Assembly: GCF_001590965.1 (NCBI RefSeq)
Contig: NZ_BCTW01000021.1
Location: forward strand, 1-64,000
Source of the DNA: Novosphingobium lentum NBRC 107847
Lineage (GTDB): Bacteria; Pseudomonadota; Alphaproteobacteria; Sphingomonadales; Sphingomonadaceae
Direction of reading: 5' to 3'
DNA length: 64,000 nucleotides
Both the position numbers and the translations under genes were made by a program. The notes beneath the pieces are model-generated. The model saw only the letters and a program-made list of their open reading frames with translations, was not told the origin of the DNA and did not search any database. Each line of letters opens with the position of its first letter. Positions within the stretch are counted from its first letter, which is position 1. This document shows positions 42,604 through 51,878 of the stretch, piece after piece.

Positions 42604-43440
42604 ATGACCACTTTCCCCGCCTCCCCCGCCGACAATTCCGCCCGCGAGGCGTCGAAATCGCGATCGCGCGCATTCGTGCTGTTCGCGCTGGCGCTGCTGG
42701 TGGCGGGCGCGCTGGCCGGGTGGTGGTGGGAGAAGCATCGCGCCGCTGCCCCCGCATCGGGCGACGATGCCGCGCTGACGGGCGCGCTCGCCGATGCCGG
42801 GATCGATGGGCACGAGCGCGCCGCGATCGAAGGGTTGGTGCGCGCCTATATCCTCGATCACCCCGAAATCATTCCAGAAGCGGTCGACAAGCTGCGCCAG
42901 CGCGAGGCGCAGGCCCAGATCGCGCCGATGCGCGGGGCGCTGGAAACGCCGTTCCCCGGCGCGGTGCTGGGCAATCCGGCGGGCAAGCTGACGCTGGTCG
43001 AGTTTACCGACTTTGCCTGCACGTTCTGTCGCCGCAGCGTGGGCGATCTCGATGCGCTGATCGCCGCCAACCCCGATTTGCGCGTGGTGGTGCGCGAACT
43101 GCCGATCATTGCGCCCGCCAGCCTGCCCGCCGCGCGCATGGCGCTCGCCGCCGCCGCGCAAGGCAAGTACCCGGCCTATCACAAGGCGATGTTTGCCGGG
43201 GCCGCCCCCGATGCCGCCAGCATCGACGCGGCGGGTACGGCGGCGGGTCTCGACCTGTCCGCGGCGCGCACTTTCGCCGCAACACCGCAGGCGCAGGCGG
43301 AACTGTCGCACAATCTCGATATGGCCCGGCAGCTGGGGATCGAGGGCACCCCGGCGTGGATCGTCGGTGAGCGGTTGTTGCGCGGTGCGGTCGGGCGCGA
43401 AGCGTTGCAGCAGGCCATCGAGGCCGCCCGCAAGGGCTAG
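42604..43440 (+). CDS. DsbA-family thiol:disulfide oxidoreductase
   Basis: A 278-residue membrane-anchored thioredoxin-fold protein: an N-terminal anchor (FVLFALALLVAGALAGWWW) is followed by a periplasmic domain with an N-terminal helical extension (PEIIPEAVDKLRQRE) seen in DsbA-like proteins of alphaproteobacteria (BdbD/ScsC-like). The active site is CTFC at Cys139 and Cys142, with the cis-Pro loop EGTPAWIV. It oxidises or isomerises cysteines in secreted proteins. ATG 42604 gives a proper anchor. It follows the M48 protease gene by 13 bases. Confidence 0.93.
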   Translation: MTTFPASPADNSAREASKSRSRAFVLFALALLVAGALAGWWWEKHRAAAPASGDDAALTGALADAGIDGHERAAIEGLVRAYILDHPEIIPEAVDKLRQREAQAQIAPMRGALETPFPGAVLGNPAGKLTLVEFTDFACTFCRRSVGDLDALIAANPDLRVVVRELPIIAPASLPAARMALAAAAQGKYPAYHKAMFAGAAPDAASIDAAGTAAGLDLSAARTFAATPQAQAELSHNLDMARQLGIEGTPAWIVGERLLRGAVGREALQQAIEAARKG

Positions 43441-43445
43441 GCCGG

Positions 43446-44411
43446 ATGCGCGCCCGCACCATGGCCACGACCAATGCAGCTGCGGCCTTGATGGCGCTGT
43501 GGGCAATGCCTGCCAGCGCGCGCGCCGTGACCCAGTTGCAGCAGGCCGATGCGCTGGTGCAGACGATCGGCTGGAAGCTGGCACACGGCAACGCTCGCTA
43601 TTGCGCCCGCACCGCACCAGCCATCGGCTTGCAGCTGCAGGATATCGCCAATTACGATGATCCGGCGCTGGCGCGGCGCGTGTTGGGGTTGAGCGCGGAC
43701 ATCGCGGTCGAGGCAGTGGCCGATGGCTCGCCCGCGCAAGCTGCCGGGCTGGACGCCAACGATGCCGTGCTGATGCTTGCCGGGCGCGATCTGAGCGCAC
43801 TGCCTGCGGTCAAGCCGGGGGATTGGCAGCGGTTGCAAGGCCAGCACGACGCGATCGACGCCGCGATGTTGCGCGATGGCAAAGTGACGCTGACCGTACG
43901 CCGTGACGGCACGACACGCACCGTGAGCATTCCCGGCGAACCGGCATGCGCCGCGCGGTTCGAACTCGACACCGATCACGGCGGCGCGCGGGCCACCGCC
44001 GTGCGGGTGATCGTCAGCAAGAAGATGGTCGACGAGGTCCGGGGCGACGAAGAACCGGTCGCGGCGGTGCTGGCGCACGAATTCGCGCACGCCGCGCTCG
44101 ATCACCAGGGCGAACTGAAGCGCGCCGGGCGCGGCACCCGGCAAGTGCGGCGGACCGAGCAGGAGGCGGACCGGCTGTCGGTCTGGCTGCTCGCCAACGC
44201 CGGTTACCCGCCCGAAGCCGCCGCGCGGTTCATGCGCACCTGGGGCCCGCGCCATGACTTGTGGATCTTCGCGGTGCCCGGCCACGGCCGCTGGACCCAG
44301 CGCGCGCGGATGATGGACGCCGAAGTGTCAGCGCTGCATGCGGCACAGGCGCGCGATCCGGCGCACGCGGCCAACTGGCAGCGCGATTTCGTGCGTGCGC
44401 CGCTGCCTTAG
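43446..44411 (+). CDS. Exported PDZ-containing metalloprotease
   Basis: A 321-residue protein. A signal sequence (AAAALMALWAMPASA) is followed by a PDZ-like domain (ALARRVLGLSADIAVEAVAD, GLDANDAVLMLAGRDL) and a zinc-protease domain with HEFAH at 211-215 and the third ligand in TEQEADRLSVWLLANAG. The M48-type C-terminal fold with a fused PDZ suggests a regulated periplasmic quality-control protease. The ATG is five bases after the DsbA gene, in the same operon. Confidence 0.87.
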   Translation: MRARTMATTNAAAALMALWAMPASARAVTQLQQADALVQTIGWKLAHGNARYCARTAPAIGLQLQDIANYDDPALARRVLGLSADIAVEAVADGSPAQAAGLDANDAVLMLAGRDLSALPAVKPGDWQRLQGQHDAIDAAMLRDGKVTLTVRRDGTTRTVSIPGEPACAARFELDTDHGGARATAVRVIVSKKMVDEVRGDEEPVAAVLAHEFAHAALDHQGELKRAGRGTRQVRRTEQEADRLSVWLLANAGYPPEAAARFMRTWGPRHDLWIFAVPGHGRWTQRARMMDAEVSALHAAQARDPAHAANWQRDFVRAPLP

Positions 44412-44447
44412 CCTTTCCCGCCCCGACCCGCAGCAACGGCCTCGCGA

Positions 44448-45089
44448 TCAATCCTGTTTGGCGTACATGCTGGCGAGCGGCTTCGCCATGACCCGGCGCA
44501 GCATCGGCTCGAAGAATTCCAGCGGCTCGCTGGCATAGTCGGGATCGAACGCGGCCTGATCGTACGTGGCGCAGAAATGCTCACAGGCCGCGAAATGGGG
44601 CTGGCCGCGATATTTCTCGCGCATGTCGCGATCCATGCCGATGAAGTGGAAATAGTAATAGCCCTGGAACGCGCCGTGGTGCTGGCAGATCCAATGCTCT
44701 TCCTCGGTCACGAATGGCTTGACGATCGCGGCAGCGACGTCGGGGTGGTTGTAGGTGCCCAAGGTATCGCCGATGTCGTGCAGCAGGGCCATCACCACAT
44801 AGCTTTCGCCGCGCCCGTCGCGGTGGGCGCGGGTGGCAGTCTGCAAGCTGTGCTGCAACCGATCGACGGGAAACCCGCCGAAATCCCCGTCGAGCAACTT
44901 GAGATGCGCCAGCACCCGGTCAGGCAGCGACCCGGCAAACGCCATGTAATCGCGCGCGATGATCGACCAGTCTTCCTGCGTGCCTTCGGTCATCGCCCGA
45001 AACCTGGCGCGGTCCTCTGGTCCGCTTGCGTTTTCGGTGGCCGGATCGTGGCCGGCGACCTTGGCGGCAATGTCGGTCGAATGGTCCAT
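44448..45089 (-). CDS. HD-domain phosphohydrolase-like protein
   Basis: A 213-residue cytosolic protein with an HD fold: the first His in DRLQHSLQTATRAHRDG, His-Asp in ALLHDIGDTLG, a further His in ICQHHGAFQG and Asp in a C-terminal helix. Similar proteins are annotated as HD family phosphohydrolases related to MioX/2-aminoethylphosphonate oxygenase-type or inositol oxygenase folds; the paired YYYFHFIG segment resembles the PhnZ/MIOX oxygenase class. The substrate is unknown. ATG 45089 follows a GAGAGCAGGG ribosome site. It converges on the metalloprotease gene and is divergent from the histidine kinase. Confidence 0.8.
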   Translation of the reverse strand: MDHSTDIAAKVAGHDPATENASGPEDRARFRAMTEGTQEDWSIIARDYMAFAGSLPDRVLAHLKLLDGDFGGFPVDRLQHSLQTATRAHRDGRGESYVVMALLHDIGDTLGTYNHPDVAAAIVKPFVTEEEHWICQHHGAFQGYYYFHFIGMDRDMREKYRGQPHFAACEHFCATYDQAAFDPDYASEPLEFFEPMLRRVMAKPLASMYAKQD

Positions 45090-45182
45090 GCCCTGCTCTC
45101 CTCGTCGGCGCAGGATACTCCCGCCGCGACGATGGCGCAAAACCTATCCGCAGGCCGCGCGACCCGCTAAGGCTGGCAGACC

Positions 45183-46343
45183 ATGGCCGTCCTGCCCTTT
45201 CGCCCGACGCCGTTCTTCGGCAACAAGAACCGCGCTTTCTGGCGCCTGCAAATCTTGGGCTGGGGCGGCGCGATGCTGTTGCGCGCGCTGTCGAGCCTGG
45301 CCAACGCGCAGCCGTGGTCGTTTTTGATCATCGTGCTGATCGCCAGCATCACCGGGTTTTCGCTCTCGCTGATCCTGTCGGTGGTCTACCGGGCCTTGAT
45401 GAACCGGCGCGCGATCGTCACCTGGGGGGTGACGGCGCTGGTGCTGGCCTTTGCGGTGGGGCTGTATGCGTTCATCGACAGCTGGGTCATCAGCCTGTAC
45501 CGCCCGAACAACGACGCGGGTTTCGCGCAGCTGTTTCTGGGGGTGTTCTACCTCGATCTCACGCTGCTGGGCGCATGGTCGGCGCTGTATTACGCGATCA
45601 ACTTCTTCCTGCAGGTGGAGGAACAGAACGATCAGCTGATCCAGCTGGAAAACCAGGCCACCAGCGCGCAACTGGCCATGCTGCGCTACCAGCTCAATCC
45701 GCACTTCCTGTTCAACACGCTGAACTCGATCTCGACGCTGGTGCTGCTCAAGCAGACCGAACCCGCCAACGCGATGCTCAGCCGCCTGTCGTCGTTCCTG
45801 CGCTACACCCTGATCAACGAACCCACCGCGCGGGTAACGCTGGCGCAGGAGATCGAGACGCTGAAGCTGTATCTCGACATCGAGCGGATGCGCTTCGAGG
45901 AGCGCCTGCGCACCGAATTCCGCATCGACGAATCCGCGCGCGCGGCGCTGCTGCCGTCGCTGCTGCTGCAGCCGCTGGTCGAAAACGCGATCAAGTACGC
46001 GGTCAGCCCGCTCGAGGAAGGCGCGCAGATCACCATCGCGGCGCAACTCGTCGGCCCCACGCTTCGCATCACCGTCTCGGACACCGGCCCGGGATTGCAA
46101 AACGAGGACGACCCTCCAAGACTCTCCGGCATGACAAGCGATGGCGGAGAAATCGTGTCGACCGGCGTCGGCCTCGCGAACATTCGCGACCGGCTGGGGC
46201 AGGCCTATGGCGCGAACCAGCGATTCGACATCCAGAACCGCCCCGACGGTGGCTTTGCCGTGGTCATCGAGTTGCCATTCGAGGCTCGAGACCCCATCTC
46301 GGTGGAAGCAAACGCGCCGCAACGGCTGGCGTCGACCGGTTGA
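45183..46343 (+). CDS. LytS/YehU-type sensor histidine kinase
   Basis: A 386-residue kinase of the His_kinase (LytS/AlgZ) family. Four membrane helices fill residues about 27-145 (e.g. FLIIVLIASITGFSLSLIL). The dimerisation helix contains LRYQLNPHFLFNTLNSIS with phospho-acceptor His174. The ATPase carries LLLQPLVENAIKYAVSP, DTGPGL and GVGLANIRDRL. No separate sensor domain exists, so it probably senses through its membrane helices. The LytTR regulator 80 bases downstream is its partner. Confidence 0.94.
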   Translation: MAVLPFRPTPFFGNKNRAFWRLQILGWGGAMLLRALSSLANAQPWSFLIIVLIASITGFSLSLILSVVYRALMNRRAIVTWGVTALVLAFAVGLYAFIDSWVISLYRPNNDAGFAQLFLGVFYLDLTLLGAWSALYYAINFFLQVEEQNDQLIQLENQATSAQLAMLRYQLNPHFLFNTLNSISTLVLLKQTEPANAMLSRLSSFLRYTLINEPTARVTLAQEIETLKLYLDIERMRFEERLRTEFRIDESARAALLPSLLLQPLVENAIKYAVSPLEEGAQITIAAQLVGPTLRITVSDTGPGLQNEDDPPRLSGMTSDGGEIVSTGVGLANIRDRLGQAYGANQRFDIQNRPDGGFAVVIELPFEARDPISVEANAPQRLASTG

Positions 46344-46423
46344 TGATACAGTCCGCCCCGCCTTGGCATCCCCGTCGCGGCATTTTCCGCCCCGGGGTTC
46401 TGCACAAAAGATAAGGGACCCGC

Positions 46424-47221
46424 ATGACCATTCGCACGATCCTCGTCGATGACGAGAAGCTCGCGATCCAGGGACTCCAGCTTCGGCTGGCGAAGTTCCC
46501 CGACGTCGAGGTGATCGACTGCTGTTCGAACGGCCGCGAGGCCATTCGCAAGATCAAGACCGAAAAGCCCGACCTGGTGTTCCTCGACATCCAGATGCCC
46601 GGGTTCGACGGGTTCAGCGTGGTCAAGGGGGTGATGGAGATCGATCCGCCGCTGTTCGTGTTCGTGACCGCCTATTCCGAACATGCGCTGAAAGCGTTCG
46701 AAGCCAACGCGGTCGATTACCTGCTGAAACCCATCGACGAAGACCGGCTGGCCGACGCGCTCGACCGGGCGCGGACGCGGTTGGCTGAAAAGCGCGGGCT
46801 CGACGAAGCCGAAAAGCTCAAGACCGTGCTCGCCGAAGTCGCGCCCGAGGCGATGGACGCCATGCCCGAAGAGACCGAACACGCCGCCGGACGCTTCGAA
46901 AAGCTCATCAACATCAAGGATCGCGGCCAGATCTTCCGGGTCGATGTCGACACGATCGAACGGATCGAGGCGGCGGGCGACTACATGTGCATCTACACCG
47001 GCGACAATTCGCTGATCCTGCGCGAAACGATGAAGGATCTGGAGCGCCGGCTCGATCCGCGCGTATTCCAGCGCGTGCACCGCTCCAAGATCGTCAACCT
47101 CGATCAGGTGCGCCAGGTGAAGCCGCACACCAATGGCGAGTGCTTTCTCGTGCTTGATTCGGGCGCGGAAGTGAAAGTGTCGCGCAGTTATCGCGACGTG
47201 GTGGCACGGTTCGTCCACTAG
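46424..47221 (+). CDS. LytTR-family response regulator
   Basis: A 265-residue regulator. Receiver: ILVDDEKLAIQGLQLRL with phospho-acceptor Asp55 in LVFLDIQMPGFDG and the switch FVTAYSEHALKAFE. A linker follows, then a LytTR DNA-binding domain (DTIERIEAAGDYMCIYTGD, RVHRSKIVNLDQVRQV). LytTR proteins bind direct repeats and commonly control envelope, autolysis or virulence genes. It pairs with the LytS-type kinase immediately upstream; the targets are unknown. Confidence 0.95.
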   Translation: MTIRTILVDDEKLAIQGLQLRLAKFPDVEVIDCCSNGREAIRKIKTEKPDLVFLDIQMPGFDGFSVVKGVMEIDPPLFVFVTAYSEHALKAFEANAVDYLLKPIDEDRLADALDRARTRLAEKRGLDEAEKLKTVLAEVAPEAMDAMPEETEHAAGRFEKLINIKDRGQIFRVDVDTIERIEAAGDYMCIYTGDNSLILRETMKDLERRLDPRVFQRVHRSKIVNLDQVRQVKPHTNGECFLVLDSGAEVKVSRSYRDVVARFVH

Positions 47222-47261
47222 GCCTGATTAGTGTGGGGGCCGACGTTCGGGGGCAGGCAAT

Positions 47262-48125
47262 TTGACGCAATGGACTTTGGCAGGCTTCGATCTCGACGCC
47301 TTCGTCAGAAATACGCTGGCCGAGGATCTCGGCGTCGGCCTGCCCGGTGGCGGGCATGACGTGACCAGCGAAAGCGTGATCCCCGCAGATGCCCGCTTTG
47401 CCGGGGCGATGGACAGCCGTGACGCGATCACGGTCTGCGGGCTGCCCATCGCCGCCGCGTTCTTTCGCGCGCTCGATCCCGCCATCGAGATCGAGATCCT
47501 CGTCGACGAAGGTGCGGCGGTTGCTGCCAACAGCGACCTGATGCGGCTGTCGGGCAATGCCTGCGCCATGCTCACCGCCGAACGCAGCGCGTTGAACACC
47601 GTGCAGCACCTGTCGGGCATCGCCACGATGACGCGCGGCTATGTCGATGCGATGGGTGACGCGCACTGCGTGCTGCTCGATACGCGCAAGACCATCCCCG
47701 GCCTGCGCCATCTCGAAAAGTACGCCACGCGCATGGGCGGCGCGCAGAACCACCGCATGGGGCTGTGGGACGCCGCGATGATCAAGGACAACCACGTGAT
47801 GGTCGCGGGCGGCGTGGCCGAGGCGGTGCGCCGCGCGCTGGCGGCCGGGGTGCGCGAGGTGATCTGCGAGGTCGATCGCATCGACCAGATCGAGCCCGCG
47901 CTGGCTGCGGGCGCGACCCGGCTGCTGCTCGACAACATGGGGCCGGACCTGTTGCGCCAGGCGGTTACGCTCGTCGCCGGGCGCGTGCCGACAGAGGCTT
48001 CGGGCGGGGTGCGGCTCGACACCATCGCAGCGATCGCCGCGAGCGGCGTGGACTACGTCTCGGTCGGCCGCCTGACCCAAAGCGCGCCGGCTGCGGACGT
48101 CGGGCTCGATTTCACACCGTTGTGA
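47262..48125 (+). CDS. nadC: Nicotinate-nucleotide pyrophosphorylase
   Basis: A 287-residue quinolinate phosphoribosyltransferase that makes nicotinate mononucleotide from quinolinate and PRPP in de novo NAD synthesis. Signatures are EDLGVGLPGGGHDVTSE, TRKTIPGLRHLEKYA with the substrate-binding Arg/Lys/His, MIKDNHVM and VEVDRI-like CEVDRIDQI, and the C-terminal EASGGVRLDTIAAIAASGVD. The start is TTG 47262 with GGGGGCAGG upstream. The nadA and nadB partners are not in the window. Confidence 0.95.
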   Translation: MTQWTLAGFDLDAFVRNTLAEDLGVGLPGGGHDVTSESVIPADARFAGAMDSRDAITVCGLPIAAAFFRALDPAIEIEILVDEGAAVAANSDLMRLSGNACAMLTAERSALNTVQHLSGIATMTRGYVDAMGDAHCVLLDTRKTIPGLRHLEKYATRMGGAQNHRMGLWDAAMIKDNHVMVAGGVAEAVRRALAAGVREVICEVDRIDQIEPALAAGATRLLLDNMGPDLLRQAVTLVAGRVPTEASGGVRLDTIAAIAASGVDYVSVGRLTQSAPAADVGLDFTPL

Positions 48126-48181
48126 CCGCATCGCCGGGCGGCGTTGTGCCGCGCACGCTGCCGGTTTAGCCATTGCACCCG

Positions 48182-48946
48182 ATGCGTAACATGGGGAGCT
48201 TGCCGGTGCGTCCACGATCGATCGCGCGATCCGTACTGGCGATGCTGGCGGCGGCGCTGCTGGCGATCGCCACCGGGATCGCGCCCGCACTGGCTCAGGC
48301 CGCGCAATGCCACGCGCCATTGCTGTCCTCGGTCCCCGCGCTGCCCCGGCCCGATGGCCCGGTCAGCACCGCGCCGATTGCGGGCTATACGTTCGCGCTG
48401 AGCTGGTCGCCCGAGTTCTGCCATGGCCGTGCCGACGATGCGCGGTTCGCCACGCAATGCGGCGGCAGCACCGGTCACTTCGGCTTCATCGTCCATGGCC
48501 TGTGGCCCGAAGCGGCGGCGGGCGCGCCGCCGCAATGGTGCCCGGCGCCCGCGCAACTCGATGCCGAAGCGGTGCGGGGGGCGATGTGCACCACGCCGTC
48601 GGCCGATCTGCTGGCGCACGAATGGGCCAAGCACGGCGCCTGCATGGTCCAGACGCCCGCCACCTATTTCCGCATCGAGCGGCGATTGTTCGACGCTTTG
48701 CGCCTGCCTGACATGGCGCGCCTCTCACACCGCCCGGGCCTGAACGCCGGGATGGTGCGCGAGGCGTTTGCGCAGCGCAACCCGCTGCTGCGGTCCGAGA
48801 CGATCCGCCTCAAGCTGAGCCAGTCCGGCTGGCTGCAGGAAGTCGAACTTTGCTACGGCAAGGACTTCCTGCCGGTGCGCTGCGCCGCGCGCGACTGGAA
48901 GCCCGACGATCGGACTTCGGTCAAGATCTGGCGGTCGGCGCGCTAA
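48182..48946 (+). CDS. Secreted ribonuclease T2
   Basis: A 254-residue T2 RNase with a signal peptide (AMLAAALLAIATGIAPALAQ). The catalytic segments are CAS-1 FIVHGLWPE and CAS-2 HEWAKHGAC, with both catalytic histidines and Glu. Cysteine pairs suit periplasmic oxidation. It degrades exogenous or periplasmic RNA without base preference, probably for nutrient scavenging. Start candidates are ATG 48182 and 48191. Its stop overlaps that of the convergent tadA gene by four bases. Confidence 0.93.
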   Translation: MRNMGSLPVRPRSIARSVLAMLAAALLAIATGIAPALAQAAQCHAPLLSSVPALPRPDGPVSTAPIAGYTFALSWSPEFCHGRADDARFATQCGGSTGHFGFIVHGLWPEAAAGAPPQWCPAPAQLDAEAVRGAMCTTPSADLLAHEWAKHGACMVQTPATYFRIERRLFDALRLPDMARLSHRPGLNAGMVREAFAQRNPLLRSETIRLKLSQSGWLQEVELCYGKDFLPVRCAARDWKPDDRTSVKIWRSAR

Positions 48947-49398
48947 CGCCGCTCGCGGAAGAAGTCGCGCAACAGGCTGGCCGATTCGGTTTCGCCCATG
49001 CCCGAATAGACCTCGGGCCGGTGCAGGCACGTCGGCTGGTCGAACACCCGCGCGCCGTGCTCCACCGCGCCGCCCTTGGCATCGGGCGCGGCGTAATAGA
49101 CGCGGTCGAGCCGCGCGTGGACGATGGCGCCGGCGCACATCGCGCACGGTTCCAGCGTGACCCACAAGTCGCAGCCGTCGAGCCGTTCGCGACCGAGCGC
49201 GGCGGCGGCGGCGCGAATCGCCAGCAGTTCGGCATGTGCGGTCGGATCGGCCAGCCCGCGCGGGGCGTTGTGCGCCGCCGCGATCACCTGCCCGTTGCGC
49301 ACGACCACTGCCCCCACTGGCACTTCGCCGGCGTCGCGCGCCGTTTGGGCTTGCTCCAGCGCGGCGCGCATGGAAGGGGGCAACGGCCAGCGGGTCAT
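48943..49398 (-). CDS. tadA: tRNA adenosine(34) deaminase TadA-type nucleoside deaminase
   Basis: A 151-residue zinc deaminase. The catalytic motif is TAHAE (His55, Glu57) and the other zinc ligands are PCAMC (Cys85, Cys88), the TadA pattern, with MCAGAIVHARLDRVYYAAPD following. TadA converts A34 to inosine in tRNA-Arg(ACG), an essential modification. The C-terminal SASLLRDFFRERR is the usual tail that closes the active site. Confidence 0.92.
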   Translation of the reverse strand: MTRWPLPPSMRAALEQAQTARDAGEVPVGAVVVRNGQVIAAAHNAPRGLADPTAHAELLAIRAAAAALGRERLDGCDLWVTLEPCAMCAGAIVHARLDRVYYAAPDAKGGAVEHGARVFDQPTCLHRPEVYSGMGETESASLLRDFFRERR

Positions 49399-49537
49399 GC
49401 CCAGCGGCTAGCCGCGAAGTGTGCGAACCGCAACGCGGCAAAACTTGACTTTGCGGGGTGAATCGCTATTCGCCCCGCTTTCCCGACCGGCCTGTCGGCA
49501 CTGCGATGGGCCTCGTCACGTATCGAGAGATTGAACA

Positions 49538-49825
49538 ATGTCGCGTATTTGCGAACTGACCGGCAAAGGTCGCCAGGTTGGCCACAATGTCAGCCACGCC
49601 AACAACAAGACCAAGCGCGTGTTCCTGCCCAACCTGCAGAACGTCACGCTGATGAGCGAGAAGCTGGACCGCAGCTACAAGTTCCGCGTTTCGACGCATG
49701 GACTGCGTTCGGTCGAACACGTCGGCGGCCTCGACAACTGGCTGCTGAAGTCTTCGGATACCAAGCTCAGCCCGCGCGCCCTGAAGGTGAAGCGCGAGCT
49801 GGCCAAGGCCGCCATCGCCGCCTGA
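49538..49825 (+). CDS. rpmB: 50S ribosomal protein L28
   Basis: A 95-residue L28. [32 protein letters not shown] and [15 protein letters not shown] are family sequence. It has no zinc-binding cysteine pairs, i.e. it is the zinc-independent form. It stands alone, without rpmG, and ends in an intrinsic terminator. Confidence 0.97.
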   Translation: MSRICELTGKGRQVGHNVSHANNKTKRVFLPNLQNVTLMSEKLDRSYKFRVSTHGLRSVEHVGGLDNWLLKSSDTKLSPRALKVKRELAKAAIAA

Positions 49826-49892
49826 TCCGGTTGCCGGTGCGATTCGCCTGAGCGAGCGCACCGGTTCCGACATTAGCACGGGTCAATTCTGA

Positions 49893-49922
49893 CGCGCGAA
49901 TCGGCGATTCGCGCGATTTTTT
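49893..49922 (+). terminator. Intrinsic terminator of rpmB
   Basis: A perfect 11-bp stem, CGCGCGAATCG at 49893-49903 pairing with CGATTCGCGCG at 49905-49915, is followed by ATTTTTTG. It lies 68 bases after rpmB. On the other strand it precedes nothing relevant to msrB apart from its own 3' end. Confidence 0.88.
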
Positions 49923-49957
49923 GCGTCAGCGGCAGATCGGCGCGTCCAGCTTCGGCC

Positions 49958-50476
49958 TCAGGCCGGCCGGAACACCAGCGCATCGCCATCGATGCAAAAG
50001 CGCTTGCCCGTGGGCGCGGGACCATCGTCGAACACGTGGCCGAGGTGCCCGCCGCAGCGCGAGCAGTGCACTTCGTGTCCGCCATTGAACAGCGTCGATC
50101 CGCCGGTGATCTGCGCTCCGGCGAGGTGGCGGGTGAAGCTGGGCCAGCCGGTGCCGCTGTCGAACTTGTCATGCGACGAGAACACCGGATTGCCATCGGC
50201 GGCACATGCGAACGTGCCGTTGCGGTGCTCATTGAGCAGGGCCGAGGAAAACGGGCGTTCGGTGCCTTCTTCGCGCAGGATGTAATACTGCTTGGCCGTC
50301 AGCAACTTGCGCCATTCCGCATCGGTATGGCGCAAGGGAAACGCGCTGTTCGCGGCGGCCGACGGCTTTGCACCGCACGCGGTGGCCAGCGTCATCGCCG
50401 TCCCGGCCCCCAGCCAGCCAAGCATGCCGCGACGGCCGATCTTGACGGAAGCAGCGTGCGAAAGCGATGTCGGCAT
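49958..50476 (-). CDS. msrB: Peptide-methionine (R)-S-oxide reductase, exported, atypical
   Basis: A 172-residue MsrB that reduces methionine-R-sulfoxide in proteins. An N-terminal twin-arginine signal (KIGRRGMLGWLG) leads to a possible lipobox LATAC (Cys34), so it is exported and perhaps lipid-anchored. The MsrB fold has FDSGTGWPSF, VHCSRCGGHLGHVFDDGP and the catalytic Cys161 in KRFCIDGDALVF. Of the usual two zinc CxxC pairs only CSRC is intact; the first reads CAADGNPVFSS. Its ATG is one base from the P450 stop, so the two genes are cotranscribed. Confidence 0.92.
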   Translation of the reverse strand: MPTSLSHAASVKIGRRGMLGWLGAGTAMTLATACGAKPSAAANSAFPLRHTDAEWRKLLTAKQYYILREEGTERPFSSALLNEHRNGTFACAADGNPVFSSHDKFDSGTGWPSFTRHLAGAQITGGSTLFNGGHEVHCSRCGGHLGHVFDDGPAPTGKRFCIDGDALVFRPA

Positions 50477-50477
50477 G

Positions 50478-51800
50478 TCAGAACCTTTCGAGTTCGACTT
50501 CCAGCTTGCGGAAGCCGTGGACGAAGTTTGCCCTTACTCGCTCGACATTGCCAGCAACATGAACGCGCATGCGCCGAACGTGCATTTCTTCCAGCAGGAT
50601 CCTGAGTTGCAGTTCCGCCAGCCGCGCGCCGACGCAGCGGTGGATGCCGTAGCCGAACGCAAGGTGCCGCCGGGCGTTCTCGCGCCGCACCAGCAGCTGG
50701 TCCGCATTTTCGAACACCGTTTCGTCGCTGTTGGCGGAAATGTACCACAGCGCCAGCTTGTCGCCCGCCTTGATCGCGTTGCCGAACAGATCGGTGTCCT
50801 GCGTCGCGGTGCGGCGCATGTGCGCCAGCGGAGTGACGAAGCGGATGCATTCCTGCACCGCGTTGGAGATGACCGACGGATCCTGCTCTAGAATCGTCCG
50901 CTGGTCCGGAAACTTGTCCAGCGCGTGGACGATGCCCGACATCGTGTTGCGCGTGGTATCGTTGCCGCCCACGATCAGCAGGATCAGGTTGCCCATGAAT
51001 TCCTGCGGGCTCATGTGGTTCATCGCTTCGGAATGGATCATCATCGAGATGAGATCGGGCGAAGGCGGGGCATTGACCCGTTCGCCCCACAACCGCTGGA
51101 AATAATGCGCCATTTCCTCGAGGATCGCGTGGCGCGCGCTGATGAGGTCCTCGGCCAGGGTCATTTCGACATCGCCGGCCCAGTCCGACCAGAACGTCAG
51201 CAGCCGCCGATCTGCCCAGGGAAAGCCGAACAGCAGCGCCAGCATCCCGGTGGTCAGTTCGATCGAGACCGTATCGACCCAATCGAACCGCTGGCCGAAC
51301 GGCAGCGAATCGAGCACTTCGCCCGTGCGCCGGCGGATTTCCTTCGCCATGCGGTCCATCTCCGCCGGCGTGAACGCCGGCGCCACGGTGCGGCGCTGGC
51401 CAGTGTGCTGCGGGCGGTCCATCGCGATGAACATCGGCAGCTGGAAATCGGATTCGGTCGTCCTGGGCGGGTCGCCGATGGTGATGCCGCCATGTTCCCA
51501 TGAGGACGAGAACAGTTCGGGCAGCGACTCGACGTGGGTGATGGTCCTGGCGGTGGTGACGTTCCAGTAATCGCCGTAGGGCGTGCCGGTCACCTTGTTG
51601 ACCGGCGCCTTGGCGCGCATTTCGGCGAAGATCGGCTGCCAGCGATCCTCGACGTAGATGTCGGAACGGCTGACGTCCCACGGATTGGTGTGCACCGGGC
51701 GCGCCTGCGGATTGCGCGCCATCCAGTTCTCGAACGCCTGACTGGCGGTCGGCGTCGTGCGATAGCTGAACGGCGCCTCGGGGGCGATCTGCGTGGCCAT
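50478..51800 (-). CDS. Cytochrome P450, probably CYP153-like
   Basis: A 440-residue soluble bacterial P450. The I-helix oxygen-binding segment is LLIVGGNDTTRNTMSG, the K-helix ExxR is ECIRF, and the heme-thiolate loop is FGYGIHRCVGARLAE with Cys389. The MFIAMDRPQHTGQRR and GGNDTTRN stretches resemble CYP153 alkane/fatty-acid terminal hydroxylases, but I cannot confirm the subfamily. It needs a ferredoxin and reductase: no ferredoxin gene is seen, while a ferredoxin-reductase-like flavoprotein lies 3.5 kb downstream on the same strand. It is in an operon with msrB. Confidence 0.9.
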   Translation of the reverse strand: MATQIAPEAPFSYRTTPTASQAFENWMARNPQARPVHTNPWDVSRSDIYVEDRWQPIFAEMRAKAPVNKVTGTPYGDYWNVTTARTITHVESLPELFSSSWEHGGITIGDPPRTTESDFQLPMFIAMDRPQHTGQRRTVAPAFTPAEMDRMAKEIRRRTGEVLDSLPFGQRFDWVDTVSIELTTGMLALLFGFPWADRRLLTFWSDWAGDVEMTLAEDLISARHAILEEMAHYFQRLWGERVNAPPSPDLISMMIHSEAMNHMSPQEFMGNLILLIVGGNDTTRNTMSGIVHALDKFPDQRTILEQDPSVISNAVQECIRFVTPLAHMRRTATQDTDLFGNAIKAGDKLALWYISANSDETVFENADQLLVRRENARRHLAFGYGIHRCVGARLAELQLRILLEEMHVRRMRVHVAGNVERVRANFVHGFRKLEVELERF

Positions 51801-51878
51801 GGGGCTGTCCTCTCCGCGCCCAGGCCCGTTGGCGGGCTCCGGGTTCGGACGGGACTATCCCGTCAACCTACACCGGTG

